A stretch of 64,000 bases of DNA from Amphiplicatus metriothermophilus (lineage in GTDB: Bacteria; Pseudomonadota; Alphaproteobacteria; Caulobacterales; Parvularculaceae): NCBI RefSeq assembly GCF_900199215.1, contig NZ_FZQA01000003.1, positions 62,001 through 126,000 of the forward strand, read 5' to 3'. Shown piece by piece: positions 41,454-48,949 of the stretch (positions are counted from its first letter, which is position 1; each line of letters opens with the position of its first letter). The position numbers were made by a program, and so were the translations under genes. The notes below the pieces were generated by a model, which did no database searches, was not told the origin of the DNA, and saw nothing but the letters and a program-made list of their open reading frames with translations.

Positions 41454-42680
41454 ATGAGCGCGAGCCTTCTCATCAACCCGACGGCGATGGAGGCGGGCCT
41501 CATGGCCGCCGCGAAAGCGCGCGCGGCGGGCCCCGGACAGGCCGCCGCGCTCAAGGCCTTCGCGCGCACGGGCCTGCCGCACCGGCGCATGGAAGGCTGG
41601 AAGTGGACCGACCTCAGACAGGCGCTGCGGGCCGAGCTTCCGCCTGCGGACGGCGAAGCGGCGGTCATCGCGCCTTCGTCCTTCTCTGGCGTCGACGCCT
41701 TCGAGATCACGATCATGAACGGCGCGGCCGAATGGCCGGACGACGCGCCGGAGGGGCTTTCGGTCAGGCTCGTCGAGGGCGGCGGGCCGGCGCCGGCGGT
41801 CGCGCGCGATCATCCGACGGGCAATCTCGCCGTCGCCATGTGCGACAGGATCGTGGAGCTCCGTATCGGGAAGACCGTCGCCCGCCCGATTCATCTGCGC
41901 CGCATCGCCGGCGGCGGGGCGAGCCACAGCCGCGTCGCCGTCATCGTCGAGGAAGGGGCGGGCGCGACGCTGATCGAAAGCTATGACGGGGCGGGGCGCT
42001 ATTTCGCGAACAGTCTGACCGAGATCGACCTCGGTCGCGGCGCGCGCCTGACCCGCGACATATTGCAGGACGGCTCCGACGACGGCGTCGAGGCGGCGCT
42101 GTGCGCCGGCGCGCTCGCCGAAGGCGCCGCGTTCCATCAGCTGGCGCTTCTGCTCGGCGGCAAGACCGTGCGCATGGAGACCCGCCTGGCGCTCGAAGGG
42201 GCGCAGGCCGAGGTCGATTTCAGGGGCGCGTCCATTCTCTCCGGCGCGCGCCACGCCGATCTCACCACCCATGTGGCGCATCATGCGCCGGGCTCGACGA
42301 CGCGCCAGCTTCACAAATCCGTGCTGCGCGAGCGCGCCCGCGGCGTTTTTCAGGGCAAGTTCCTGGTCGCGCGCGGCGCGCAAAAGACGGACGCGCAGAT
42401 GCAGGCGCGCGCGCTTCTTCTGTCGGAGGCCGCCGAGGTCGACCACAAGCCGGAGCTTGAGATTTACGCCGACGACGTGCAGTGCGCCCACGGCGCGGCG
42501 GCCGGCGCGCTCGACGCGGACGCGCTTTTCTACATGCGCCAGCGCGGGCTCGACGAGAAGACCGCGCGCGCGCTGCTGGTCGAGGCGTTCCTCGGCGAGA
42601 TTTTCGACCGTCCCGAACGGGTCAACATCGCCGAAATCCTCCGTCGCCGGATGCGGTGCTGGCTGGAGAGCGCGCCATGA
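41454..42680 (+). CDS. sufD: Fe-S assembly protein SufD
   Basis: A 408-aa partner of SufB. It has the KWTDLRQALRAELPP block near the start, a beta-helix core and the C-terminal CAHGAAAGALDADALFYMRQRGL block, with the histidine used at the SufB-SufD interface. Sequence drift relative to SufB is normal for SufD. Its stop overlaps the sufS start (ATGA). The region before the core (about 1-120) is diverse. Confidence 0.95.
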   Translation: MSASLLINPTAMEAGLMAAAKARAAGPGQAAALKAFARTGLPHRRMEGWKWTDLRQALRAELPPADGEAAVIAPSSFSGVDAFEITIMNGAAEWPDDAPEGLSVRLVEGGGPAPAVARDHPTGNLAVAMCDRIVELRIGKTVARPIHLRRIAGGGASHSRVAVIVEEGAGATLIESYDGAGRYFANSLTEIDLGRGARLTRDILQDGSDDGVEAALCAGALAEGAAFHQLALLLGGKTVRMETRLALEGAQAEVDFRGASILSGARHADLTTHVAHHAPGSTTRQLHKSVLRERARGVFQGKFLVARGAQKTDAQMQARALLLSEAAEVDHKPELEIYADDVQCAHGAAAGALDADALFYMRQRGLDEKTARALLVEAFLGEIFDRPERVNIAEILRRRMRCWLESAP

Positions 42681-43897
42681 GCCTCGACGTGGAAGCCCTG
42701 CGCGCGGAATTTGCGATCCTCGCGCGCGAGGCCTACGGCAAGCCGCTCGTCTATCTCGACAACGCGGCTTCGGCCCAGAAGCCGCGCGCGGTGATCGAAA
42801 CGATGACGCGCGCGATGGAGACGTCCTACGCCAACGTCCATCGCGGGCTGCATCTGCTCTCGAACGAGGCGACGGGCGCCTTCGAGGAGGCGCGCGCGAA
42901 GGTCGCGCGGTTCCTCAACGCCGCCTCGCCGGACGAGATCGTCTTCACCTCCGGCGGCACCGACGCGATGAATCTCGTCGCCTATGCGCTTGGGGCGGGC
43001 GAGATCGGCGCCGGCGACGAGATCATCCTGTCGCTGATGGAGCATCACTCCAACATCGTGCCGTGGCATCTGTTGCGCGAGCGCAAGGGCGCGGTTCTCA
43101 AATGGCTCGACGTGTCCGACGACGGCGAGATCGACCTCGCCGCCTACGAGGCGCTGTTCACCGAGCGCACCAAACTTGTCGCGATCACCCATATGTCGAA
43201 CGTGCTCGGCGCGCCGACGCCGGCGAAAGCCCTGACCGACATCGCGCATGCGCATGGGGCGAAGATTCTCTTTGACGGCTGTCAGGCGGCCGTGCACGGA
43301 CGGGTCGACGTGCGCGCGATCGGCTGCGATTTCTACGCGATCACCGGCCACAAGCTCTACGGGCCGACGGGAATCGGCGCGCTTTACGGGCGCAAGGACG
43401 TTCTCGAGGCCCTGCCGCCCTTCCGCGGCGGCGGCGAGATGATCGACGCCGTGACGACCGAGGCCGTGACCTATAACGACCCGCCGCACCGCTTCGAGGC
43501 GGGAACGCCCCCAATTCTCGAAGCGATCGGGCTCGGCGCGGCCGTCGACTGGATCGAGGCGACGGGCCTCGACGCCATCGTCGCGCATGAGAACGCCCTG
43601 CGCGACCATGCGCTCGAAGAGCTTCGCGCGCTGAACTTCGTCACCCTGTACGGCCAGGCGCCCGACAAGGCGCCGATCATCTGCTTCAACGTGAACGGCG
43701 CGCATCCGCACGACGTGTCGACCATTCTCGACCGCTCCGGCGTGGCGATCCGCGCCGGCCATCACTGCGCGCAGCCGCTTATGAAGCGGCTCGGCGCGAC
43801 CGCCACGGCGCGGGCCTCCTTCGCCGCCTATAACACCCATGACGAGATCGGGGCCTTGATCGAGGCGCTGCGCAAGACCCATATGATGCTGGGATAG
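42677..43897 (+). CDS. sufS: Cysteine desulfurase SufS
   Basis: A 406-aa group II cysteine desulfurase. It starts LVYLDNAASAQKPRAVIE and has the PLP lysine near residue 226 (TGHKLYGPTG) and the reactive cysteine near residue 364 in RAGHHCAQPLM, the SufS-type site. SufS usually hands sulfur to SufE or SufU; neither is in this window. The start overlaps the sufD stop. With iscS at the head of the operon, two desulfurases are encoded in one unit. Confidence 0.97.
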   Translation: MSLDVEALRAEFAILAREAYGKPLVYLDNAASAQKPRAVIETMTRAMETSYANVHRGLHLLSNEATGAFEEARAKVARFLNAASPDEIVFTSGGTDAMNLVAYALGAGEIGAGDEIILSLMEHHSNIVPWHLLRERKGAVLKWLDVSDDGEIDLAAYEALFTERTKLVAITHMSNVLGAPTPAKALTDIAHAHGAKILFDGCQAAVHGRVDVRAIGCDFYAITGHKLYGPTGIGALYGRKDVLEALPPFRGGGEMIDAVTTEAVTYNDPPHRFEAGTPPILEAIGLGAAVDWIEATGLDAIVAHENALRDHALEELRALNFVTLYGQAPDKAPIICFNVNGAHPHDVSTILDRSGVAIRAGHHCAQPLMKRLGATATARASFAAYNTHDEIGALIEALRKTHMMLG

Positions 43898-43901
43898 GCT
43901 T

Positions 43902-44297
43902 ATGGACGACGCTCGCGAATATATCGACCTCAAGACCGCGCCGGACGCGGCGCCGCCGGTGGAAGGCGCGCCGTCGATTCCGGCCGCGGAGCTCGAGCGC
44001 ATCACCGCCGACGTCGTGCGCGCGCTCAAGACCGTGTACGATCCGGAGATTCCGGTCGACATCTACGAGCTCGGCCTGATCTACCGCGTCGATCTGTCGG
44101 ACGAGCGCGTCTTGACCATCGACATGACGCTCACCGCGCCGGGCTGTCCGGTGGCGGGCGAGATGCCGGGCTGGGTCGAAGGCGCGGTGCGCGGGATCGA
44201 CGGCGTCGAGGACGTGAAGGTCAACATGGTGTTCGATCCGCTCTGGACGCCGGAGCGCATGTCGGACGAAGCGAAACTCGAACTGGGCTATCTTTAG
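43902..44297 (+). CDS. sufT: SUF system Fe-S assembly protein SufT (DUF59)
   Basis: A 131-aa DUF59/MIP18 family protein. After about 40 disordered residues comes the domain: ALKTVYDPEIPVDIYELGLIY is the main block (given here as ALKTVYDPEIPVDI), then MTLTAPGCPVAGEMP with the conserved cysteine, and FDPLWTPERMSDEAKLELG at the end. SufT proteins help Fe-S maturation when demand is high. It sits 4 nt after sufS and 9 nt before sufA. Confidence 0.94.
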   Translation: MDDAREYIDLKTAPDAAPPVEGAPSIPAAELERITADVVRALKTVYDPEIPVDIYELGLIYRVDLSDERVLTIDMTLTAPGCPVAGEMPGWVEGAVRGIDGVEDVKVNMVFDPLWTPERMSDEAKLELGYL

Positions 44298-44306
44298 AGG
44301 ACCGCA

Positions 44307-44672
44307 ATGGCGAGAGCGAGACCGAAAGCCGTCACCCTCACCGACGCCGCCGCGGCGCGGATGCGCGAGATCATGGACGGCGCCGACGGGAAATATGTCG
44401 GCGTACGGATCGGCGTGAAGAAAGGCGGCTGCGCCGGCATGGAATATGTCATGGATTACGCAAGCGAGGCCGGCCCGCTCGACGAGGTGGTCGAGGACAA
44501 CGGAATCAGGATTCTCATCGACCCCAAGGCGATCCTGTTCCTGCTCGGCACGGAGATCGACTATGTGACCGACAAGCTCTCGCAGCGCTTCGTGTTCAAC
44601 AACCCCAACCAGACCGACGCCTGCGGCTGCGGCGAAAGCGTGACGCTGACGCCGGCGCAGATGGACGCGTGA
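44307..44672 (+). CDS. sufA: A-type Fe-S carrier (SufA/IscA/ErpA family)
   Basis: A 121-aa A-type carrier that moves Fe-S clusters from the SufBCD scaffold to apoproteins. The three cysteine ligands are C42 (KKGGCAGMEY), C106 and C108 (DACGCGESV), with the usual fold VGVRIGV before the first. It is the last gene of the operon. No intrinsic terminator with a T-run follows directly, but a 136-bp palindromic element starts 12 nt downstream. Confidence 0.95.
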   Translation: MARARPKAVTLTDAAAARMREIMDGADGKYVGVRIGVKKGGCAGMEYVMDYASEAGPLDEVVEDNGIRILIDPKAILFLLGTEIDYVTDKLSQRFVFNNPNQTDACGCGESVTLTPAQMDA

Positions 44673-44683
44673 TCCTGCTCCAT

Positions 44684-44819
44684 CGTCGTCCCGGGCGCAT
44701 TGCAGCGCGCAGCGGTGCGATGCAGACCCGGGACCGCTCCCCGCAAGCGCCGGCGCCCGCCGCACGCGGTCCCGGATCGGCGGCGCAGCATTTCATGCCG
44801 CGCCGCATCCGGGACGACG
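44684..44819. repeat. 136-bp double palindrome, CGTCGTCCCGG family
   Basis: Outer 11-bp arms CGTCGTCCCGG (44684-44694) and complement (44809-44819) enclose two further palindromes: 44688-44734 (GTCCCGGG...CCCGGGAC) and 44769-44815 (GTCCCGGAT...ATCCGGGAC). The same arms occur at 18451-18488. This looks like a REP/BIME-type dispersed element that can fold after sufA. Confidence 0.78.
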
Positions 44820-44942
44820 GAGAAGGGCGCGCGGGATGACGAGCGTCCGTTTCCCGCCGCCTGCCGCCTATCGCCTGCCGTCATTGCCGAATTCTTCCGC
44901 CTTTATGTGGAAGTCGCCCATAGAAAAAACAAAGGCTTAGCT

Positions 44943-44967
44943 AAAAAGCGGGGATAGTTATCCCCGC
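44943..44967 (-). terminator. Possible intrinsic terminator, minus strand
   Basis: GCGGGGATAGTTATCCCCGC (44948-44967) forms an 8-bp stem with a 4-nt loop. Read on the minus strand it is followed by five T residues (the A-run 44943-44947), a fair terminator for a leftward transcript from the fliO side, about 250 nt beyond fliO. Confidence 0.55.
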
Positions 44968-45135
44968 CTGCCGGCCTGGCCCGATACTGGGCCCATGACT
45001 GCGATCGCCTCTGTCCTGTCGTTTCTCTTCGCGCGCTCTTCGGGCGCGTCCGCGCGCTCGGCTTATTGGAGCGAAACCGTGCGATCCGCGGAAAGCCGGA
45101 TCGTTCGAAACCGGGCCGAAGCCCATGCGGGACCA

Positions 45136-45207
45136 GACTCAGCGCGATTCGCCGCCGCGCCGTTTCGTGCGATTCGCCGCCGGCCGCTCGCCGTGCAGGC
45201 GAATCGG
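45136..45207. promoter_or_regulatory. Cluster of four GANTC sites with short repeats
   Basis: GANTC, the CcrM methylation site of Alphaproteobacteria, occurs at 45136, 45146, 45171 and 45201, four in 70 bp where about 0.2 would be expected at this GC content. GCGATTCGCCGCCG is directly repeated at 45144-45157 and 45169-45182, and CGATTCGCC (45170-45178) pairs with GGCGAATCG (45199-45207). Confidence 0.4.
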
Positions 45208-45218
45208 GCCGGGCGCGC

Positions 45219-45602
45219 CTACGCCGCGTCCGCCGCGCCGCCGCCGCGGAACGGGTTGCGCGCCGGCCCGAAGGCTTTGAGCCGCGCCATCGCCGCGGCG
45301 AAGCTCGGGGCCTCGCTCTGGTCCGTTTCTTCCGGTTCCAGCGCGGGCAGGCCGCGCGCGATCACCGTCTCGCCGGCCGGGCCCAGCACGACAAGATGCT
45401 CGCGCCCGTCGCAGCGGATGATGGCGAGGCGCCGGCGGGCGTCTAGCGCGAGCGTCTCGACCAGCGCGAGCCGCCGCTTCCGGCCGAGCGCGGCGGCGCC
45501 CTGCGCCAGACCGAGGCGCCTGGCGGCGAGGGCGCAGACCGCGATGAGCCCGATCACGAGCAGCAGGGCGAAGAAAATGCGGGAGAGCGAGAGAAGGTCC
45601 AT
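45219..45602 (-). CDS. fliO: FliO-like flagellar biosynthetic protein
   Basis: A 127-aa protein with one N-terminal membrane helix (about 6-27, LSRIFFALLLVIGLIAVCALAA given as LSRIFFALLLVIGL) and a small cytoplasmic domain with RRLALVETLALDARRRLAIIRCDGREHLVVLG, in parts LVETLALDARRRLAIIRCDG. This is the FliO/MopB pattern; FliO assists assembly of the FliP pore of the flagellar export gate. No other flagellar gene is in the window, so it is an orphan here. The start (MDLLSLSRI) is natural but its ribosome site is poor. Confidence 0.75.
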   Translation of the reverse strand: MDLLSLSRIFFALLLVIGLIAVCALAARRLGLAQGAAALGRKRRLALVETLALDARRRLAIIRCDGREHLVVLGPAGETVIARGLPALEPEETDQSEAPSFAAAMARLKAFGPARNPFRGGGAADAA

Positions 45603-45668
45603 AAGCGGGCGCGCTCGCGGCTCGGGTTTTGGGACGGATAAAATATGAAGCCCGTCCTTAACGTCCGG

Positions 45669-47891
45669 TTAAGCATGACGGCGCGGCGGCGCCTCAAGCG
45701 CCTCGGGCGCTTCGAGATCGTCGAGCGCGGCGAAGGCCCCGCCCAGCTCGCGCCGGAAGAAGTCGAAGAACCGCCGGCAGGTCTCAAGCATCGCCGCGAC
45801 CGCCGCGCCGTCGCGCCCATAGGCGTTCGCGCCCGGCGTGAGCGAGGTCGAGTGCAGGCTGAAGACGAGAAGCGGGCTCTCGCGGACGAGCGCGCGGGCG
45901 AGCGCGGCGAGCTCCGCGAAGGAAAGCCCCTCGCAGGTGAGCCGCGCCGGCGCCGCGAGCGCGCGCGGCCAGATCGGCGGCTTTCCGTCAAGGCCCGGCG
46001 GCGCGCGCCGGCGGGAGACGACGCGGCGCGTTCCGCGCGCGAACCAGCCCCCGCTCGCGGGGACGACGAGCACGGCGCCTTCTTTCGTCTCCATGCGGAA
46101 GGGCGCGTTGCTCATGGCGGAGAAGTCCGGCCCGCCGCGCGCGCTGAAATCGAAGCCGGGGCTGGGGCTGAAATCGAAGGCGATTCCGCATGCGGCGAGC
46201 GTTTCGTAAGCGCGCGCGTCGACGCCGTAGCGCCCGGCGCGGTGGGCGCGCGGGCGCGCCCCGAACGCGGCCTCGAACGCGTCGCCGAGCGCGGCGAGCT
46301 TCGCGCGCTGGACGTCCGGCGGCAGGTTGCATTGCCAGGAATGACGCTCTGCGTCGAATCCCTGAAAGGGCGGCGTCGTCCATTGATGCAGATGCGCGCC
46401 AAGATCGGCCGCGCCGCGCTCTTTCAGCATACGGAAATAGTCGGCCGTCGCCGGGTCGGCGAGCATCGGCCAGGCGAGCAGATAGACCGGGCGCGCGCCG
46501 AAGTCCTCGGCGATCCGCTGGAACCGGTCGATGTCGGCGGTTGGGCAAAGCCGCCAGCCTTCGCGGTCGAAGCGCGACCAGTCGAAGGCTTCTTCCGCGT
46601 CCACCGTGACGAGCAGGCGCGGCGCGTCCTTCCCGCCCGTTCCGGCGAAGGCCGGAACCCGCTTGCGTGCAGGCGCCGGATCGCGGCTTTCGCCGGCATG
46701 AGCGCAGCGGTCTGCCCGCGCGCGCTGCGCGATGATCCGTTCAAAGAGGGCTTCGATCCCCGCCGCCGTGTCGTCCCAGGAATGGCGCTCGGCGTAAGCG
46801 CGGGTGGCGTCCCGGCTTGGCGGGTCGTCGAGAAGGCTGCGCACGGCCTGCGCGACGGCCTCGGCGGTCCGCGCGGCGGCGAGGCGGCCGGCTTCGGGCG
46901 CGCGCACGACCTCCGGCGTTCCCCCGGCGGCGGTCGCGACCGCGGGCGCGCCGCAGGCCATCGCCTCGAGCAGCACGTTCGGCCAGCCCTCGCGGGACGA
47001 GGCGAGCACGAGCGCGTCCGCCGCGCTGTAAAGCGCGGGCAGGTCCTCATGCGGAACGGCGCCGAGAAAGCGCGCGCGCCCGTCGACGCCGAGCCGCCGG
47101 GCGCGCCGTTCGAGCCGCGCGCGCTCGGGCCCTTCGCCGGCGATCAGCAGCGTCGCGTCGGGCAGGGCCGCCAGCGCCGCGATGACGCGATCGTGCCCCT
47201 TGCGCTTGATCAGATGGCCGACGCTGAGCAGGACGGGTCCCTTAAGACCGAGGCGGCTGCGAACCGCCGCGCGATTCTGCGGGCGGAAGCGGTCGGGATC
47301 GACGCCGTTGCGCAGCACGCTGATCTTCTCCGCCGGCGCGCCGAGCCGAACGAGCTCGTCCTTCAGCGCCTGCGCGACCGCGATCACGGCGTCGGCCTCG
47401 CCGATCGCGTCGAGGATCATGCGCCGCGGGCGGGGAAAGCGCGGCAGCAGCGTCGCATCGCTGCCCCGCGCGGTAAGGACGACCGGCTTGCCGAGCCGCC
47501 TCGCGACGCGAACCGCCGCGACGCCGTCCGGATAGAGATAATGCGCGTCGATGAGGTCGAAGTCCCAGCCTTCGGCGATCAACGCGCGCGCGGCTTTCGC
47601 GAAACAGCGCTCCAGCGCCGCCGGGGCGAAGCCCATGGCGAGCCTGGGCGGGATGGCGTAACGCGGATGGCGGATCTCAAGGCCGCGGCGGGTCTCGCGC
47701 GCCGGCGCGCGCGCGAAGGCGCCGTAACGGCCGGCCCATTCTCCCCTGAACGGAAACCACGGAACCGGCGCGACGACCTTCGCCTGCGCGCCCGAGCGGG
47801 CGAGAAAGGCCGCGAGCCGGTTCTCCACGAACACGCCGTGGGCCGGCATGGCCGCGTTGGGATAAAGCGTCGTCAGGGTGAGAATCCGCAT
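45669..47891 (-). CDS. GT4 glycosyltransferase - polysaccharide deacetylase fusion
   Basis: A 740-aa two-domain protein. Residues 1-395 are a GT-B family 4 glycosyltransferase: MRILTLTTLYPN start, VLTARGSDA, LSVGHLIKRKGHD and the donor-binding SSREGWPNVLLEAMACG. Residues about 426-740 are a deacetylase-like NodB domain: LLVTVDAEEAFDWSRFD, HLHQW, HRAGRYG and FSLHSTSL. The join (397-420: HAGESRDP ... VPAFAGTG) is encoded by a palindromic repeat, so the fusion may come from a repeat inserted between two genes. It is divergent from the exopolysaccharide operon and probably serves it. Confidence 0.85.
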   Translation of the reverse strand: MRILTLTTLYPNAAMPAHGVFVENRLAAFLARSGAQAKVVAPVPWFPFRGEWAGRYGAFARAPARETRRGLEIRHPRYAIPPRLAMGFAPAALERCFAKAARALIAEGWDFDLIDAHYLYPDGVAAVRVARRLGKPVVLTARGSDATLLPRFPRPRRMILDAIGEADAVIAVAQALKDELVRLGAPAEKISVLRNGVDPDRFRPQNRAAVRSRLGLKGPVLLSVGHLIKRKGHDRVIAALAALPDATLLIAGEGPERARLERRARRLGVDGRARFLGAVPHEDLPALYSAADALVLASSREGWPNVLLEAMACGAPAVATAAGGTPEVVRAPEAGRLAAARTAEAVAQAVRSLLDDPPSRDATRAYAERHSWDDTAAGIEALFERIIAQRARADRCAHAGESRDPAPARKRVPAFAGTGGKDAPRLLVTVDAEEAFDWSRFDREGWRLCPTADIDRFQRIAEDFGARPVYLLAWPMLADPATADYFRMLKERGAADLGAHLHQWTTPPFQGFDAERHSWQCNLPPDVQRAKLAALGDAFEAAFGARPRAHRAGRYGVDARAYETLAACGIAFDFSPSPGFDFSARGGPDFSAMSNAPFRMETKEGAVLVVPASGGWFARGTRRVVSRRRAPPGLDGKPPIWPRALAAPARLTCEGLSFAELAALARALVRESPLLVFSLHSTSLTPGANAYGRDGAAVAAMLETCRRFFDFFRRELGGAFAALDDLEAPEALEAPPRRHA
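46636..46703. repeat. Palindromic repeat inside a coding sequence
   Basis: GTTCCGGCGAAGGCCGGAAC (46639-46658) is a perfect 8-bp hairpin, and about 20 bp further GCCGGATCGCGGC-TTTCGCCGGC (from 46675) repeats the theme. Both are translated in the glycosyltransferase-deacetylase linker. The peptide HAGESRDP...VPAFAGT is the translation typical of such interspersed elements in proteobacteria. The core matches the hairpin at 4940-4977. Confidence 0.75.
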
Positions 47892-47964
47892 GAGGCTCCG
47901 CCCGGCAGGCCCCGGCCGCCCTGCAAAAAGCGCCGCGCCGGCGGCGCGCCGCCTGAAAGGGCTT

Positions 47965-47994
47965 TGACCCTAAATCCGCGCCGGCCGATTAATA
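47965..47994 (+). promoter_or_regulatory. Likely promoter of the exopolysaccharide operon
   Basis: TTGACC (47965-47970), an 18-bp spacer and ATTAAT (47989-47994) give 5/6 and 4/6 matches. Transcription would begin near 48001, which favours the ATG at 48084 over the nearly leaderless ATG at 48006. Confidence 0.45.
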
Positions 47995-48083
47995 AAGCGT
48001 TAGGCATGTTCCCTGCTGCGCGTTCGGGGGGCCCGTCCCGCTTCGGGACAGGGCGCGGCGCGGCGGGGGAGCGCGCCCGGGGG

Positions 48084-48947
48084 ATGGGCGCGGCGGATTG
48101 GGACGCGGCGGATTGGGACGTGGCGGAGTGGGGTTTTCTCGGATGGGCGGGCGCGTGCGCGGCGACGGCGATCGCGGCGGGCCTCGTCTTTCTCGCCGCG
48201 GGGCTTTTCCGCGCTCTCCGGCGCGCGCCGGCGGCGAAGCCGGGCTTCGCCCTCGAACGCCTCGCCGAAGCGCCGCCGCCCCGCGCGTCCCCCGCGCGCC
48301 GGGCCTCGATCCGGTCCGCGTCCGACGCGGCGGACGCGCTTCTTGCGAAAGCCGAACGGGCGACGGCCAGCCGCGCCAAGCGCGCGCTCGACGTCGCCGC
48401 CGCGCTCGCGCTGCTGGTTCTGTTCGCCCCGCTCATCGCGCTCGCGGCCGTTCTCATCAGGCTCGACAGCCCGGGGCCCGTGCTCTACCGCCAGCGCCGC
48501 GTGGGCCTTCACGGGCGCGTCTTTCAGATGCTGAAGCTGCGCACCATGACGGCGGACGCGGAGAAGGAGGGCCCCTGCTGGGCGGCGCAGAACGACGGGC
48601 GCGTCACCCGCGTCGGGCGTATCCTGCGCAAGACGCGCTTCGATGAAATTCCGCAGGCGATCAATGTGCTTCGCGGCGAGATGAGCATGGTCGGGCCGCG
48701 CCCCGAACGGCCCGAATTCGTGCGCCTTCTGGAAAGGGAGATTCCGGATTATCGCCTGCGCCACGCGGTGCGGCCGGGCCTGACCGGCTGGGCGCAGGTT
48801 AAGTACGTATACGGCGCATCCGTCGAGGACGCGCGCGTCAAGCTGCGCTTCGATCTCGATTATATCCGGCGGTTCGCCGTCCGGTTCGACGTCGTCATCC
48901 TGCTGATGACGGTGCGCGTGGCGCTGTTCGGATTGGGGAGCCGCTAG
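48084..48947 (+). CDS. Initiating sugar transferase (undecaprenyl-phosphate type)
   Basis: A 287-aa phosphoglycosyltransferase that puts the first sugar-1-phosphate on undecaprenyl phosphate. One membrane helix is at about 20-43 and a re-entrant hydrophobic segment at about 103-125 follows KRALDV. The catalytic region has [36 protein letters not shown] (from about 201) and PGLTGWAQV (about 231). XrtA-system transferases are usually longer, with a large N-terminal region that is missing here. MGAADWD at 48084 is chosen over 48006. Confidence 0.88.
   Translation: MGAADWDAADWDVAEWGFLGWAGACAATAIAAGLVFLAAGLFRALRRAPAAKPGFALERLAEAPPPRASPARRASIRSASDAADALLAKAERATASRAKRALDVAAALALLVLFAPLIALAAVLIRLDSPGPVLYRQRRVGLHGRVFQMLKLRTMTADAEKEGPCWAAQNDGRVTRVGRILRKTRFDEIPQAINVLRGEMSMVGPRPERPEFVRLLEREIPDYRLRHAVRPGLTGWAQVKYVYGASVEDARVKLRFDLDYIRRFAVRFDVVILLMTVRVALFGLGSR
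48090..48134 (+). repeat. 15-bp tandem repeat in the sugar transferase start
   Basis: GCGGCGGATTGGGAC occurs perfectly twice (48090-48104 and 48105-48119) and degenerately a third time (48120-48134). It encodes the [15 protein letters not shown] run before the first membrane helix. Slipped-strand variation in copy number would keep the frame. Confidence 0.8.
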
Positions 48948-48949
48948 GG

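Larger units (their letters stand above)
44820..45218. other. Gene-free stretch between sufA and fliO
   Basis: With the preceding repeat, 546 bp between sufA (ends 44672) and fliO (minus strand, ends 45219) hold no gene I can support. Open frames here have no ribosome site and odd composition. It contains the hairpin at 44948-44967 and the GANTC/repeat cluster at 45136-45207. Confidence 0.6.

Noticed and set aside
44995-45218. Plus-strand open frame in the gene-free stretch
   Set aside because: No ribosome site, low-complexity Arg/Ala translation, and its downstream part runs antisense to fliO.
45645-48083. Long plus-strand open frame running into the sugar transferase
   Set aside because: Its first 800 codons are antisense to the glycosyltransferase-deacetylase gene and show no domain; only the last part is the real sugar transferase.
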